Positions 7,525 through 15,819 of a DNA stretch of 24,261 bases are shown one piece after another. Under the pieces are notes generated by a model. It searched no databases. It had not been told where the DNA came from and saw only the letters and a list, made by a program, of their open reading frames with translations. The DNA is taken from positions 1 to 24,261 of IMG/VR virus record IMGVR_UViG_3300007538_000177. The stretch is one strand, 5' to 3'. Position 1 is the first letter of the stretch, and each line of letters starts with the position of its first letter. The translations under genes were made by a program, and so were the position numbers. This DNA is from a virus.

Positions 7525-7953
7525 ATGGCAACTTCAGGACTTGTAAATGGTACCCTTATTGCGATCTACAAAGACGTAGCGGGAACCTTGACGAAAATTG
7601 CAAACGCAACCTCTAACGACTTCGACATTACTAAAGATATGATCGACGTAACCAACAAAGATAGCGGCGGCTATAAGGAGTTTTTGGCTGGCGAGGCTGG
7701 CTGGACTTTGAGCTGTGAAGGTATTTTTGAAGAAGACGGCGGCGTAACTGGTATTAGCTGGAAGGACATTATCACCGACTTGGTAGCTGGTACTAGTGTT
7801 ACCGTAGCTATGACCTCTCAGGTAAGCGGCGACATTAAGTTGAGCGGCAGCGCCTTCTTTTCTAACTTGACTATGAGCGCTCCCAACAACGACGCTACCA
7901 CCTTTTCAGCTTCTTTGCAGGGAACTGGTGCTTTGACTGTTGGAACCGTATAA
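7525..7953 (+). CDS. Major tail tube protein, TP901-1-like
   Basis: A 142-aa beta-rich protein expected to form the hexameric tail tube. Typical features are the N-terminal NGTLIAIYKD, the NKDSGGYKEFLAGEAGWTLSCEGIF segment around residues 49-73, and the C-terminal SNLTMSAPNNDATTFSASLQGTGAL. Small all-beta tail tube proteins of this length are common in phages of Gram-negative and Gram-positive hosts. Leu codons are mostly TTG, as in the capsid gene, and the start follows AAAATAAA, both fitting high expression. The next gene encodes the tail chaperone, as expected. Confidence 0.9.
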   Translation: MATSGLVNGTLIAIYKDVAGTLTKIANATSNDFDITKDMIDVTNKDSGGYKEFLAGEAGWTLSCEGIFEEDGGVTGISWKDIITDLVAGTSVTVAMTSQVSGDIKLSGSAFFSNLTMSAPNNDATTFSASLQGTGALTVGTV

Positions 7954-7972
7954 CAATTAGCGCCTTTTTGCG

Positions 7973-7980
7973 TATAATTG
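7973..7980 (+). promoter_or_regulatory. Possible -7 element upstream of the tail chaperone gene
   Basis: TATAATTG differs by one base from TAnnTTTG and ends 4 bases before the ATG at 7985, the same spacing as in six other genes of the window. No TTG lies at the proper -33 distance (the nearest, at 7940, is 30 bases away), so this is a weaker candidate. Confidence 0.3.
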
Positions 7981-7984
7981 CACC

Positions 7985-8332
7985 ATGCAAGAGATACAAA
8001 TAGGGGATAAAAAGCACCCTCTTTTCTTTAACATGGTGGCAATAGAGCGCGTAATGCAAGGCGCTGACGTTCAAGACTTCGACCAACTCGCGCAGAGCGG
8101 GCAGGGATTAGCTAAGACGCTAAGCTTTGCCCGCCTTTGTGCTTTTTACGGAATCCAGGCAGGTTATAAGAAGATCGGCGAAAAATGCCCGTATAAGGAC
8201 GCTGAAGAATTAGCCGAGGACGTTACCGCCTTGAGTGAAGTTAGCCCAGCTCTTAACGCCTTTACTGAGGCTGTAAGCAAGTTCTTTGCAGTAGATGCAG
8301 AGCAAGCCGTAGAGGGCTCAGAGGGAAACTAG
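7985..8332 (+). CDS. Tail assembly chaperone, short form (G-like)
   Basis: A 115-aa protein that would bind the tape measure protein and recruit tube subunits during tail assembly, like lambda gpG. It lies between the tube and tape measure genes, as this family does, and is helical and acidic. Its reading frame ends at TAG 8330-8332, immediately after the slippery heptamer GGGAAAC. A fraction of ribosomes should shift to the -1 frame and make the longer GT form. Function is assigned from position, size and the frameshift signal rather than from sequence similarity alone. Confidence 0.8.
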   Translation: MQEIQIGDKKHPLFFNMVAIERVMQGADVQDFDQLAQSGQGLAKTLSFARLCAFYGIQAGYKKIGEKCPYKDAEELAEDVTALSEVSPALNAFTEAVSKFFAVDAEQAVEGSEGN

Positions 8333-8664
8333 AAAGCGGCGAGCGGCAGCCGCTAACTTTTGACAAGCTTAAGGCTATTGCTTACGGCGAAATGCTACTA
8401 AGTGAGGCCGAGTTTGAAGAGATTACGCCGCGTTACTTTATGCTTCGGTTAAAGGGGCTAAGAGATGCCCAGCAACAGCAGTACCGAAATGAGTGGGAGC
8501 GCACTAGGTGGCTCGCTTTGTTTGTTGTTATGCCTTACTCTAAGCGTAAGATGCAACCTAAAGATCTTATAACCTTCCCCTGGGAGCGTAAAATTGCGGC
8601 AAGTGTTAAGCAAGTAATAGAGGCAAATAAGGCTATATTTGACAAGCTAACCCCCGACAAATGA
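7985..8664 (+). CDS. Tail assembly chaperone, -1 frameshift product (GT-like)
   Basis: Product of join(7985..8329, 8329..8664), about 226 aa. The -1 frame is open across the junction and continues without a stop as KLESGERQPLTFDKLKAIAYGEM and on to TGA 8662-8664. The T-like part contains MLLSEAEFEEITPRYFMLRLKGL and a WERTRWLALFVVM segment, typical of the C-terminal part of such chaperones. If annotated alone, this part would start at the ATG at 8392, but the upstream in-frame codons look coding and no promoter or leader signal precedes 8392. The stop overlaps the next ATG by 4 bases (ATGA). Confidence 0.8.
8323..8354 (+). promoter_or_regulatory. Programmed -1 ribosomal frameshift signal
   Basis: The heptamer G GGA AAC (8323-8329) is in the phase required for a -1 slip (X XXY YYZ) and is followed directly by the zero-frame stop TAG. 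Five bases downstream of the heptamer a 6-bp stem, AGCGGC (8335-8340) with GCCGCT (8349-8354), closes an 8-base loop. Slippery site, spacer and stem all lie within the usual range for stimulators. Lambda uses the closely related GGGAAAG. Confidence 0.88.
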
Positions 8665-9062
8665 GAGCCGCTAAAGTAATTTATAACATACTCGCCAATA
8701 GTGCGGGCGTTAGCGCTTTGGTTTCAAACCGAATAAGCCCAGTATTATTACCCCAAGGCTCGGCCTTTCCTGCTGTTGTTTATTCAGAGGTAAACATAAA
8801 CGCGACGCCAACAAAAGACAGCAATAGCCGCCTAGATTTTACACGGGTGCAGATCGATTGCCTTGCTACAACTTACGAAGGCGCTAGCACTTTGGCTGAC
8901 GCTGTGCGCTCTGCTCTTAATGTAGTTACCCCAGGCACTTACAACGGGGTAAACGTGTTTTATATCGAGTTTGACAATGAGCAGGAGTTTAGCGATAACG
9001 CCGCAGACTTTGACGGTATTTTCCAAGTTTCCCAAGATTACATAGTTAGCTACTCGGTATAA
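8661..9062 (+). CDS. Tail terminator/completion protein, DUF3168-like
   Basis: A 133-aa alpha/beta protein beginning MRAAKVIYNILANSAGVSALVSNRISPVLLPQGSAFPAVVYSEV, the common opening of DUF3168 (gp17-like) proteins that cap the tail tube next to the head. Later segments DSNSRLDFTRVQIDCLATTYEGASTLADAVRSAL also fit. In many phages this gene lies before the tube gene; here it follows the chaperone. It overlaps the GT stop by 4 bases and its own stop overlaps the tape measure start by 1 base. Confidence 0.85.
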   Translation: MRAAKVIYNILANSAGVSALVSNRISPVLLPQGSAFPAVVYSEVNINATPTKDSNSRLDFTRVQIDCLATTYEGASTLADAVRSALNVVTPGTYNGVNVFYIEFDNEQEFSDNAADFDGIFQVSQDYIVSYSV

Positions 9063-11050
9063 TGGCAGGCAATTTAGATTTAAACGTAAAGATAACAGCG
9101 GACGCCGAGAAGCTCAAGAAGGGCATGGCCGACGCCGTTAACATTGTTCGCGGTGGTACGGATAAAATAAAAACCTACGCTTTTGCCTCTCAAAAAGCCT
9201 TAGAGGAGGCCATGGGCGGCCAAAGCCTTGTAGCAAAACGCAGGGCATTTAGCGAAAGTATCAAGCAAACCAGAAGCGACCTGGTAGGCATGAAAAACGA
9301 GTTAGACCGTATGCAGCAAAAGCTTGCAAATACGGCTAAATGGGATATAGAGACGCAAGACAAATTACAAGCGAGAATATTAAGGTTAAAAGCTTCTATT
9401 CGAGATACCGATAAGGAAATAAAAAACTTCCAAGACGGGCAGGCTAATCTTAATCAAACAGTACAAGAGGGCAGCCGAAGGGCTGAGCAAAACACCCAAG
9501 CAATGGAGGCCGTTAGCCGTGCGGTTAACGCCGCTTCTATGGCTACGCTTTTGCTTAGCGGCAATAATGACAAGCTAGGCAAAGTAATGCGAGGCGTACA
9601 GGTTACTATGGCTTTAGCCTCTGCCGCTGTTGCTCTTTACAACTTATCACAAAGGCAAAACGAGATTTACACAGCCGCGGCTACTGTTGTTCAAAAAGGC
9701 TACGCCATTGCAGTAGGTACTTCTACGGGCGCAATGAAAGCCTTTAGAATAGCGTTATTGGCCTCTGGTATTGGTATTGCGGTTGTAGCTCTTGGCTTCC
9801 TAGTTGAAAAAATGGTAAGCCTTGGAGATGAAACCGAAAAGACTACCGACAAGCTAGACGAACTTAGCAAGGTTATAGAAGATAACCAGCTAGGAGCTCT
9901 TCAATATAAACACGAGCAAACCATGCACCAGCTCAGGGTAGAAGGTGCAGCAGAGGAGAAACTACAAGCCCAAAGAGAGAAAGCGTTTAACGAGCAGTTT
10001 GCTTTGTTCCAAAAGCTTATAAAAGAGCGTAAAGATGCAAATAAAAGCGCTCAAGACCTATACGAACAACAAGCAGAGTTTGTAAGACAAGCCGCAGCCG
10101 AAGATGATAAAATAGCAGAAGAGCAAGCAGAAAAGCAAAGAGAGCGGCAAAAGAAAGCCATAGAGAATTATAAAAAGTACGTTAAAGAGGTTGCAAACTT
10201 ACAGCGCTCAATGTACGAGGAGCTTGCTAGGTTGCAGATAGGGTACACCGAATGGGCCAATAAGTACTTCGAACGCAAAGCGCCGCCAGAGATAACGATT
10301 TCAACCTTTGCCCCTGCTTCTGTAACAGAGCCAGGAGTAAAAGCCCCAGACGTTTTACCAGGCGTTGGCTCCTTTATGGACATGGCCACGCAGAACCAAG
10401 AGGCTGTAAACTTGGATCTAGACTCTATCGAGCAGTTTAGAAAGAATACTTACCAGTATGGGCTTATCTTGGGGATGCGAGTAAAGCAAACCGAGAGCTT
10501 CGCTGATAAAATGACGATAGCCGCCGAACAAGCCACTCAAGCATTAAACTCAATGGCTGCCGATATGGCTAGCGCCTTTGGAACTATGATGGGCGAAACA
10601 ATAGCAGGCAAAGCCGACGCTTTTACTACTTTTATGCAGGCCTTTGCTAACTCAATGGCTAACTTTTTAAGCACGTTCGGTAAAGCGCTTATCGCTCAAG
10701 CTATTGCTATTGACGCCTTTAAAGAAAGTTTAAAGAGCTTAAACCCCGCAATAGCCTTAGCCGCAGGTATTGGACTTTTAGCCGCTTCTGCGCTCGTTAA
10801 GTCTACTATGGCAAAGGGCGAGAACGTTTCAGCCTTTGCAGACGGAGGTATAGTAAGCGGCCCGACTTTAGGCTTAATGGGCGAATACCCAGGCGCTAGA
10901 ACGAACCCCGAGGTAATTGCTCCCCTTGATAAATTGCAGTCAATGATCAACACAGGGCAAGGCGGCAACTTTGTAGCACAAACTAAATTCGACGGCCGCG
11001 ACTTGTGGCTAGCAGTTAACCGTTACGAAAAAGACAAAGCTAGAGGTTAA
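9062..11050 (+). CDS. Tail tape measure protein
   Basis: A 662-aa long helical protein that sets tail length and is thought to pass into the host envelope at DNA entry. It has long coiled-coil stretches (about residues 55-155 and 265-390) rich in Gln/Glu/Lys, hydrophobic segments near residues 160-195 and 226-250, and another near 563-580 (AIALAAGIGLLAASAL). The C-terminus carries the conserved tape measure motif FADGGIVSGPTLGLMGEYPG followed by NPEVIAPLDKL. This is short for a tape measure, implying a rather short tail of about 100 nm under the usual 1.5 Angstrom per residue rule. No lysozyme or peptidase domain was noticed. Confidence 0.92.
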   Translation: MAGNLDLNVKITADAEKLKKGMADAVNIVRGGTDKIKTYAFASQKALEEAMGGQSLVAKRRAFSESIKQTRSDLVGMKNELDRMQQKLANTAKWDIETQDKLQARILRLKASIRDTDKEIKNFQDGQANLNQTVQEGSRRAEQNTQAMEAVSRAVNAASMATLLLSGNNDKLGKVMRGVQVTMALASAAVALYNLSQRQNEIYTAAATVVQKGYAIAVGTSTGAMKAFRIALLASGIGIAVVALGFLVEKMVSLGDETEKTTDKLDELSKVIEDNQLGALQYKHEQTMHQLRVEGAAEEKLQAQREKAFNEQFALFQKLIKERKDANKSAQDLYEQQAEFVRQAAAEDDKIAEEQAEKQRERQKKAIENYKKYVKEVANLQRSMYEELARLQIGYTEWANKYFERKAPPEITISTFAPASVTEPGVKAPDVLPGVGSFMDMATQNQEAVNLDLDSIEQFRKNTYQYGLILGMRVKQTESFADKMTIAAEQATQALNSMAADMASAFGTMMGETIAGKADAFTTFMQAFANSMANFLSTFGKALIAQAIAIDAFKESLKSLNPAIALAAGIGLLAASALVKSTMAKGENVSAFADGGIVSGPTLGLMGEYPGARTNPEVIAPLDKLQSMINTGQGGNFVAQTKFDGRDLWLAVNRYEKDKARG

Positions 11051-11055
11051 TTTCG
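11048..11055 (+). promoter_or_regulatory. Possible -7 element upstream of the baseplate gene
   Basis: TAATTTCG, identical to the element before the portal gene, overlaps the tape measure stop codon and is followed by CACT and the ATG at 11060. The match to TAnnTTTG has one mismatch, and no TTG lies 19-21 bases upstream. The support is the repeated box and the repeated 4-base spacing. Confidence 0.35.
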
Positions 11056-11059
11056 CACT

Positions 11060-13543
11060 ATGGCCGTTTTATATTATACCCGTTTTCAGAGCATAGCCCT
11101 AAACAATTACGAGGTAGAGCTTTGGAGCGACGCAACGGGCACGAGCCCTTTACAAGCGTTTAACGCATACAAGCAGCGGGTAATAGCTGACGGCGGTTAT
11201 ATCGAGGACGAAGAGGGGCTTTTAACTTCTCTAAGATTATTAAGCGGCACAGAGGAACTAATGGCAGCAACGCCAGGCTTTACAATAGAGCGCCAGGGCG
11301 AAAGCGATACTTTTTTTGATAACCCTATAAGGGCTAGCCGTTGTAGCGCGTTTTTTGTAGTAAAAAATAATACAGACCTAAGCGCCTTTGAAGGCATAGC
11401 GACAGACCCAGAGGGTACATACGTTATAAAGCTTTATAAAAATACGGCTCTTTATTTTGTTGGACGAGTTCTAGCCGACCAGATGCGCTTTGAACGTGGA
11501 GCTGTTGAGGGTAAGCTTGTTATCGAAGTGGCGGCAGTTGACGCCCTTAATCTTATCGAGGGCTTTTACGTGGATCCCGCCTGGTTCACAGACGACCACG
11601 CTAGCGCATTAGACGTACTTACAAACTGCTTAGAGCTTAGCGGCTTGACTGACTATTTTAGCTCGACAGATAACTACATATTTGACGGCCTAGAGCAATA
11701 CGAGACGGCTACTCAGAGCGTAAGCAGCCAGAAGCTCGCAACATTTTGGCTTAACCAGCTTGCCTTTGTAGACAATTTAGACGTATTCGGCGGCTTTGAG
11801 CTTTCTTGGGTTAATGCTAAGCAGGCTTTAGAAATTATACTTAACGGCTTCGGGGCTAGAATACACCACACAGACGGAGCCTTTTACATTACTCAGGCGC
11901 CTAGCTACTTAAGCTCTACGCTTGTTTTTCACAAGTATACAAAAGGGCAAACGTATAACGGCACTAGCACTATAAGCCACGCAGTTAGCCTAGGAGCTGA
12001 CGAGCGCCCGCAATGGGCCGCCAAGCCTTCGCTTTATTACCAGCCTCCCTTTAGACTTGCGGAGAATAACTACATTAAAGCAAACGGGGCGTATATCAAA
12101 AAGGCCAATTTCACAGACCCCCCACTTTCTTTAGAGTTTGACCGCCCGCCTCAAGATTATAACTTTAGGGTTCAAATTAATGTAGAAAGCGTAAAGCCAC
12201 CCGCTAGAAGCTACCACCGTTTAGCCTATAAAGTTTACGGCCTCTCTGCTGCAAACCCGAGCCTCTACTACGTTTATAGCGGTTATAACTGGAACAGCCA
12301 GAGCACAGTACCCCAATATCTTTACACGGCTTACAAGGAGCAGGGTATTGCTACCTTTGGCGTGCCTACTAGTTTAACCTTGGATTTTATCGGCCCAATA
12401 GCTACGGGCCCCGCTGGCGCTATTACTAGCTTTGTAGTAGAAATAGCAGTGCAGGCTATTACTCCCGTCTGGGTACGAGATCCAGTAAGCGGCGGCTGGT
12501 GGCAAAGCAGCTCCTTAACCTATCTTAATAACGTTGGCTCTATTGCTGCGGCTTATGCTTATAATACTTACACGCCAGGAACTCCCGACGAGTTTAAAAA
12601 AGAGCTTGTAACCAAGGCCACTAACAGCTTAGGCGGTAATAGCATAGTTAAAGAGTTAAGTCAGATATTTTACGACGGCTCTACTAGCTACGAAGCTGGT
12701 ACTATATTCGTCGGCTCTTCTTTTGCTTCTGCCGTTGCTCCTACAAGCTGGGGCGTAGGTTGGGAGGCTGGCTACTCTGAAACTTTTCAGCAGACTTACG
12801 TTGATCAAGTTATAGCTATCTATTCAAAGTTCAAGAACGTAATAAGAGGCACTTGGCACGACGCAGGCAGTTTAAACGCAATTAAGAGCCTTTACTTTGA
12901 CTCTAAGGCATGGCTTTTAAACGGCTCTACCTTTAGCGCCCAGTATGAAACCTGGGAGGGCGAGTGGCTGAGCTTAGAGGTAGATTACGCCGAGGTAGTG
13001 CAAACTGGCGACGAGGACGACATAAGGCCCAGCGAGCGCGTTTATTTTGAGGATCAAGTCGAATACTTGCGGGCTCGAATTGGTAACGTTGAGCAAATTA
13101 CAGGCAACTTGCCAGGCCAATTACTTGAGGACTTTATAGAGGTCAGCGAAGGCGCACCTACTAGCGACCCAGGCAGCGACGGCACTTATACGCTGGCGAT
13201 GGCTTACGACGCAGCTAACACTAATTTTAGCTGGCAAATGCGCCAACTTGGCAAGAGCTTAAACGTAACAAGCGATATTACAACCTTTCCCACTGAGTAC
13301 GAGATTTTTGTCTGCGATACTTCGGCCGCCTCGATTACAATAGACTTGCCAGCTCCCCCAAGCGTTACCCCTGGCTTGCGCTTTGGCTTTGTTAAGACTA
13401 ACTCAAACCATAGCGTAATATTAGACGCTGGCGCAGGCTATCAGATTAACGACACGCAGCTTTTAAGCTGGTCTAGCAAGTGGGAGACTTACTGGGTACA
13501 GTCTGACGGAGTGCAGTGGTACATAGTAGCCTCAAATAAGTAA
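11060..13543 (+). CDS. Large tail tip/baseplate protein
   Basis: An 827-aa protein directly after the tape measure, the position of distal tail, tail hub or tail-associated lysis proteins. It is beta-rich, with an N-terminal part (residues 1-200) containing alternating strands such as YVIKLYKNTALYFVGRVLADQMRFE, which resembles the hub/distal-tail domains seen in such proteins, and a middle region with many Tyr/Ser. The C-terminal part after about residue 680 (SEGAPTSDPGSDGTYTL onward) looks like an independent beta domain, perhaps an attachment platform for the small tail proteins or fibre that follow. No catalytic motif was recognised. Tail location is secure from context; the exact role is inferred. 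Confidence 0.7.
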   Translation: MAVLYYTRFQSIALNNYEVELWSDATGTSPLQAFNAYKQRVIADGGYIEDEEGLLTSLRLLSGTEELMAATPGFTIERQGESDTFFDNPIRASRCSAFFVVKNNTDLSAFEGIATDPEGTYVIKLYKNTALYFVGRVLADQMRFERGAVEGKLVIEVAAVDALNLIEGFYVDPAWFTDDHASALDVLTNCLELSGLTDYFSSTDNYIFDGLEQYETATQSVSSQKLATFWLNQLAFVDNLDVFGGFELSWVNAKQALEIILNGFGARIHHTDGAFYITQAPSYLSSTLVFHKYTKGQTYNGTSTISHAVSLGADERPQWAAKPSLYYQPPFRLAENNYIKANGAYIKKANFTDPPLSLEFDRPPQDYNFRVQINVESVKPPARSYHRLAYKVYGLSAANPSLYYVYSGYNWNSQSTVPQYLYTAYKEQGIATFGVPTSLTLDFIGPIATGPAGAITSFVVEIAVQAITPVWVRDPVSGGWWQSSSLTYLNNVGSIAAAYAYNTYTPGTPDEFKKELVTKATNSLGGNSIVKELSQIFYDGSTSYEAGTIFVGSSFASAVAPTSWGVGWEAGYSETFQQTYVDQVIAIYSKFKNVIRGTWHDAGSLNAIKSLYFDSKAWLLNGSTFSAQYETWEGEWLSLEVDYAEVVQTGDEDDIRPSERVYFEDQVEYLRARIGNVEQITGNLPGQLLEDFIEVSEGAPTSDPGSDGTYTLAMAYDAANTNFSWQMRQLGKSLNVTSDITTFPTEYEIFVCDTSAASITIDLPAPPSVTPGLRFGFVKTNSNHSVILDAGAGYQINDTQLLSWSSKWETYWVQSDGVQWYIVASNK

Positions 13544-13556
13544 GCCCCTTTTTAAA

Positions 13557-13593
13557 TTGTTGCGAGCGTTTCGCCTTAGTGCTTTTATTTTTG
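13557..13593 (+). promoter_or_regulatory. Putative promoter upstream of the small tail protein gene
   Basis: TATTTTTG (13586-13593) matches TAnnTTTG fully and ends 4 bases before the ATG at 13598. TTGTTGCGAGCGTTT (13557-13571) is nearly identical to the segment at 2562-2576 before the portal gene and supplies TTG 23 bases upstream of the -7 box. The whole intergenic gap (54 bases) is spent on this arrangement. Confidence 0.55.
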
Positions 13594-13597
13594 GAGT

Positions 13598-13876
13598 ATG
13601 GCACAAGCAAGCGCAGACATTCTAGCGGGTTCTCAGGGTTTTAAATACCACGCAGCCGCTACCGTTACTAGTGTATCTTATGACGCGGTAGTGTGTCAAG
13701 AGGACACCGTCTTTACTTCTTTTACCGTTACCCCAGACTATCAAACTGGCTCTAACGTTCTGAGCGCCCGCGGTATGAGCGGCGTAACTTTTCAGCAAGG
13801 CACTTACTTGCCCGCTGGTAAAGGTCAGAAAATTACGGGCTTTGTTATTAGCTCTGGCTCTGTAATCGGTTACTAA
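13598..13876 (+). CDS. Small structural protein, beta-rich
   Basis: A 92-aa protein rich in Ser, Thr, Val and Gly with no charged clusters, as in decoration or tail-tip proteins. The motif SARGMSGVTFQQGTYLPAGKG and the ending FVISSGSVIGY recall a type of small protein I associate with the region before the fibre in phages of Bacteroidetes, but no characterised family is known to me. It has its own well-formed promoter and probably starts the fibre/lysis transcript. Function unknown; structural role inferred. Confidence 0.65.
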   Translation: MAQASADILAGSQGFKYHAAATVTSVSYDAVVCQEDTVFTSFTVTPDYQTGSNVLSARGMSGVTFQQGTYLPAGKGQKITGFVISSGSVIGY

Positions 13877-13894
13877 GATCTTAGAACTTACAAA

Positions 13895-14050
13895 ATGAAA
13901 CTAATTAGCACCCTGGGAATTGGCACACGAGGGCGCGTCTATTTCGGTCAAGGCTGGGATTACGTCGTACTTTATAAAGCTCGTATAACTTCAGACGGAG
14001 GTTACTACGAGGGTGTGAGCTGCTTACTCAGAAAGCTTAACAACTTATAA
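13895..14050 (+). CDS. Small hypothetical protein, 51 aa
   Basis: A short frame from ATG 13895 to TAA 14048-14050 encoding 51 aa, with an N-terminus MKLISTLGIGTRGRVYF and a C-terminus CLLRKLNNL. It fills the gap between the 92-aa tail protein (18 bases before) and the fibre (10 bases after), reads in the same direction, and has an A-rich leader (CTTACAAA), which all favour a real gene. It is basic with aromatic residues (WDYVVLYK) and may be a small beta protein. No family recognised. Confidence 0.6.
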   Translation: MKLISTLGIGTRGRVYFGQGWDYVVLYKARITSDGGYYEGVSCLLRKLNNL

Positions 14051-14060
14051 AGCAAAAAAT

Positions 14061-15818
14061 ATGAGCGATTTATTAAACCAGGCTAGCCTTGTCTACATAC
14101 CAAGCGGCTACAAAGAAGATACCGCTTATTCCGTTATCCCCACAGACGGAAGCGGAGACCTTACCTTCACCCGTGCTTCTGACGGCACCCGTGTAAATTC
14201 TGCGGGGTTGGTTGAAAATGTGCCTTGGAATTTGTGTACCTATTCGGAAGACCAAACACAATGGACATCACAAAATGCGACCACAGTAACGGCAAATAGC
14301 ACAACTGCACCGAATGGAACAATAACGGCTGACACAGTAACGCCAACGGCGGTAAATGACGACCACTATAGAGGCATTTTATTATCAAGCCAAGTTGGAG
14401 AATTGACCGCTTTTATTTATGTCAAGCCAAATGGGTACAATTTTTTTGACTGGGGTATTTGGAATGGTTCATTTTACATTGTTCGTGCTACTTTTGACTT
14501 GGTAAATTTAACTTATACATTTACAATTCCAGGAACGGCAACGATTGAAAGCGTAGGTAACGGGTGGTTAAAATGTGGTATAAGCGGAAGCAATGCAAGT
14601 TTGTCAACCATTGGCTTGTATTATCGCACAAGACCAACGGGAGGCTCGGGTTTTTTCACGGGTAACGGAACAAGCGGGGCATTTGTTTGGGGCGCACAAC
14701 TAAACACAGGCACAACCGCAAAGCCCTACTTCCCCACCACCGACCGCCAAAATGTTCCCCGTTTGACTTATGAGGGAGGGTGTGCGAGTTTGTTGCTTGA
14801 GCCGCAAAGAACGAACCTAATTCTACAAAGCGAGGCCTTTGGTAGCGCATCTTGGAGTGCTTTCAACGCATCTGTTTCATCTAACGTAAGCGCAACACTT
14901 GACCCACAAGGGTACTATGGGGCTGACAAATTAGTTGAAGATTCAAGCAGTGCATATCATGACGCAGACCAAGTGCAGACCTACACGGCTGCGGCTTATA
15001 CTATTTCGGTATTCGCCAAAGCAGCAGGTCGCAATCATATCTTCCTTCAGCATTTTGATGGCAGTACGTTCTTTACCAGTGGCACGTTTAACCTTGCCGA
15101 CGGAACCATAAGCGGAGTCGGCACTATTGAAAATTACGGAAACGGATGGTACCGATGCTCATATACGGCCACAACCGCAAGCGGAACGGGAAAATCTTAC
15201 ATTAATTTAAGTAACGGAACAACGGGTAACTATCAAGGCGACGGAACAAGTGGCGTGTACATTTGGGGCGCACAACTTGAAGCAGGTTCCTACCCAACCT
15301 CCTACATCCCCACAACTTCGGCTGCGGTTACAAGGGTAGCGGATTTGGCAAGTGCTCCACAAGGTACACATGGAAATTTTGGGACTAATCCATTTTGTGT
15401 TTTTTTAGATGTAAACTTTGCAAAATTATCATCTACGGGCGCTATTGCATTGTTAGGAAATAGACAAAGCAGTAATTGGTGGCGTATTTATTCCAATGGA
15501 AGTGAATTCCGTTTAGAGTTAAATGGTAGTAATGGATTTGTTTCGGATATATTTTTAAATCAAGGAACTTTAACAAGCCGAACAAAAATTGCATTTAATA
15601 GAAATGGCAATGATATGAAAATTTATGTAAATGGCTCTCAAACGTTTGCTGCATCAAGTGCAGTGTATTCAAGCGATTTCACAACGGGGAATACACAAAT
15701 TGATTTTAATTCATGGTATGCGGGCGTTTATGAAATTACAGCAACTGAATACAATGAAGTAGTATTGTTCAAACAATCATTGACCGCCTCCGAACTGGCC
15801 GCATTAACTACTCTCTAA
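14061..15818 (+). CDS. Tail fibre / receptor-binding protein with duplicated jelly-roll domains
   Basis: A 585-aa protein. Residues 1-65 (SLVYIPSGYKEDTAYSVIP, then LTFTRASDGTRVNSAGLVE) form a conserved anchor seen in fibre-like proteins of phages from Bacteroidetes. Two similar carbohydrate-binding-like beta domains follow, each ending in a matching segment: GNGTSGAFVWGAQL (about 201-214) and GDGTSGVYIWGAQL (about 393-406), with NGWLKC/NGWYRC pairs before them. A third LamG-like domain covers about 440-585. Base and codon use change after about 14190 and become more A+T-rich after about 15360 (AAT, GAT, ATT frequent), pointing to exchange of the binding part. The product probably recognises surface glycans of the host. 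The jelly-roll resemblance is by pattern only. Confidence 0.75.
   Translation: MSDLLNQASLVYIPSGYKEDTAYSVIPTDGSGDLTFTRASDGTRVNSAGLVENVPWNLCTYSEDQTQWTSQNATTVTANSTTAPNGTITADTVTPTAVNDDHYRGILLSSQVGELTAFIYVKPNGYNFFDWGIWNGSFYIVRATFDLVNLTYTFTIPGTATIESVGNGWLKCGISGSNASLSTIGLYYRTRPTGGSGFFTGNGTSGAFVWGAQLNTGTTAKPYFPTTDRQNVPRLTYEGGCASLLLEPQRTNLILQSEAFGSASWSAFNASVSSNVSATLDPQGYYGADKLVEDSSSAYHDADQVQTYTAAAYTISVFAKAAGRNHIFLQHFDGSTFFTSGTFNLADGTISGVGTIENYGNGWYRCSYTATTASGTGKSYINLSNGTTGNYQGDGTSGVYIWGAQLEAGSYPTSYIPTTSAAVTRVADLASAPQGTHGNFGTNPFCVFLDVNFAKLSSTGAIALLGNRQSSNWWRIYSNGSEFRLELNGSNGFVSDIFLNQGTLTSRTKIAFNRNGNDMKIYVNGSQTFAASSAVYSSDFTTGNTQIDFNSWYAGVYEITATEYNEVVLFKQSLTASELAALTTL
14665..15277 (+). repeat. In-phase direct repeats within the fibre gene
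   Basis: ACGGAACAAG occurs at 14665-14674 and 15241-15250, and TTTGGGGCGCACAACT at 14686-14701 and 15262-15277. Both pairs are exactly 576 bases (192 codons) apart, so two domains of the fibre arose by duplication and still share DNA identity at their conserved ends. Such identity could also allow recombination that adds or removes a domain. Confidence 0.8.
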
Positions 15819-15819
15819 A

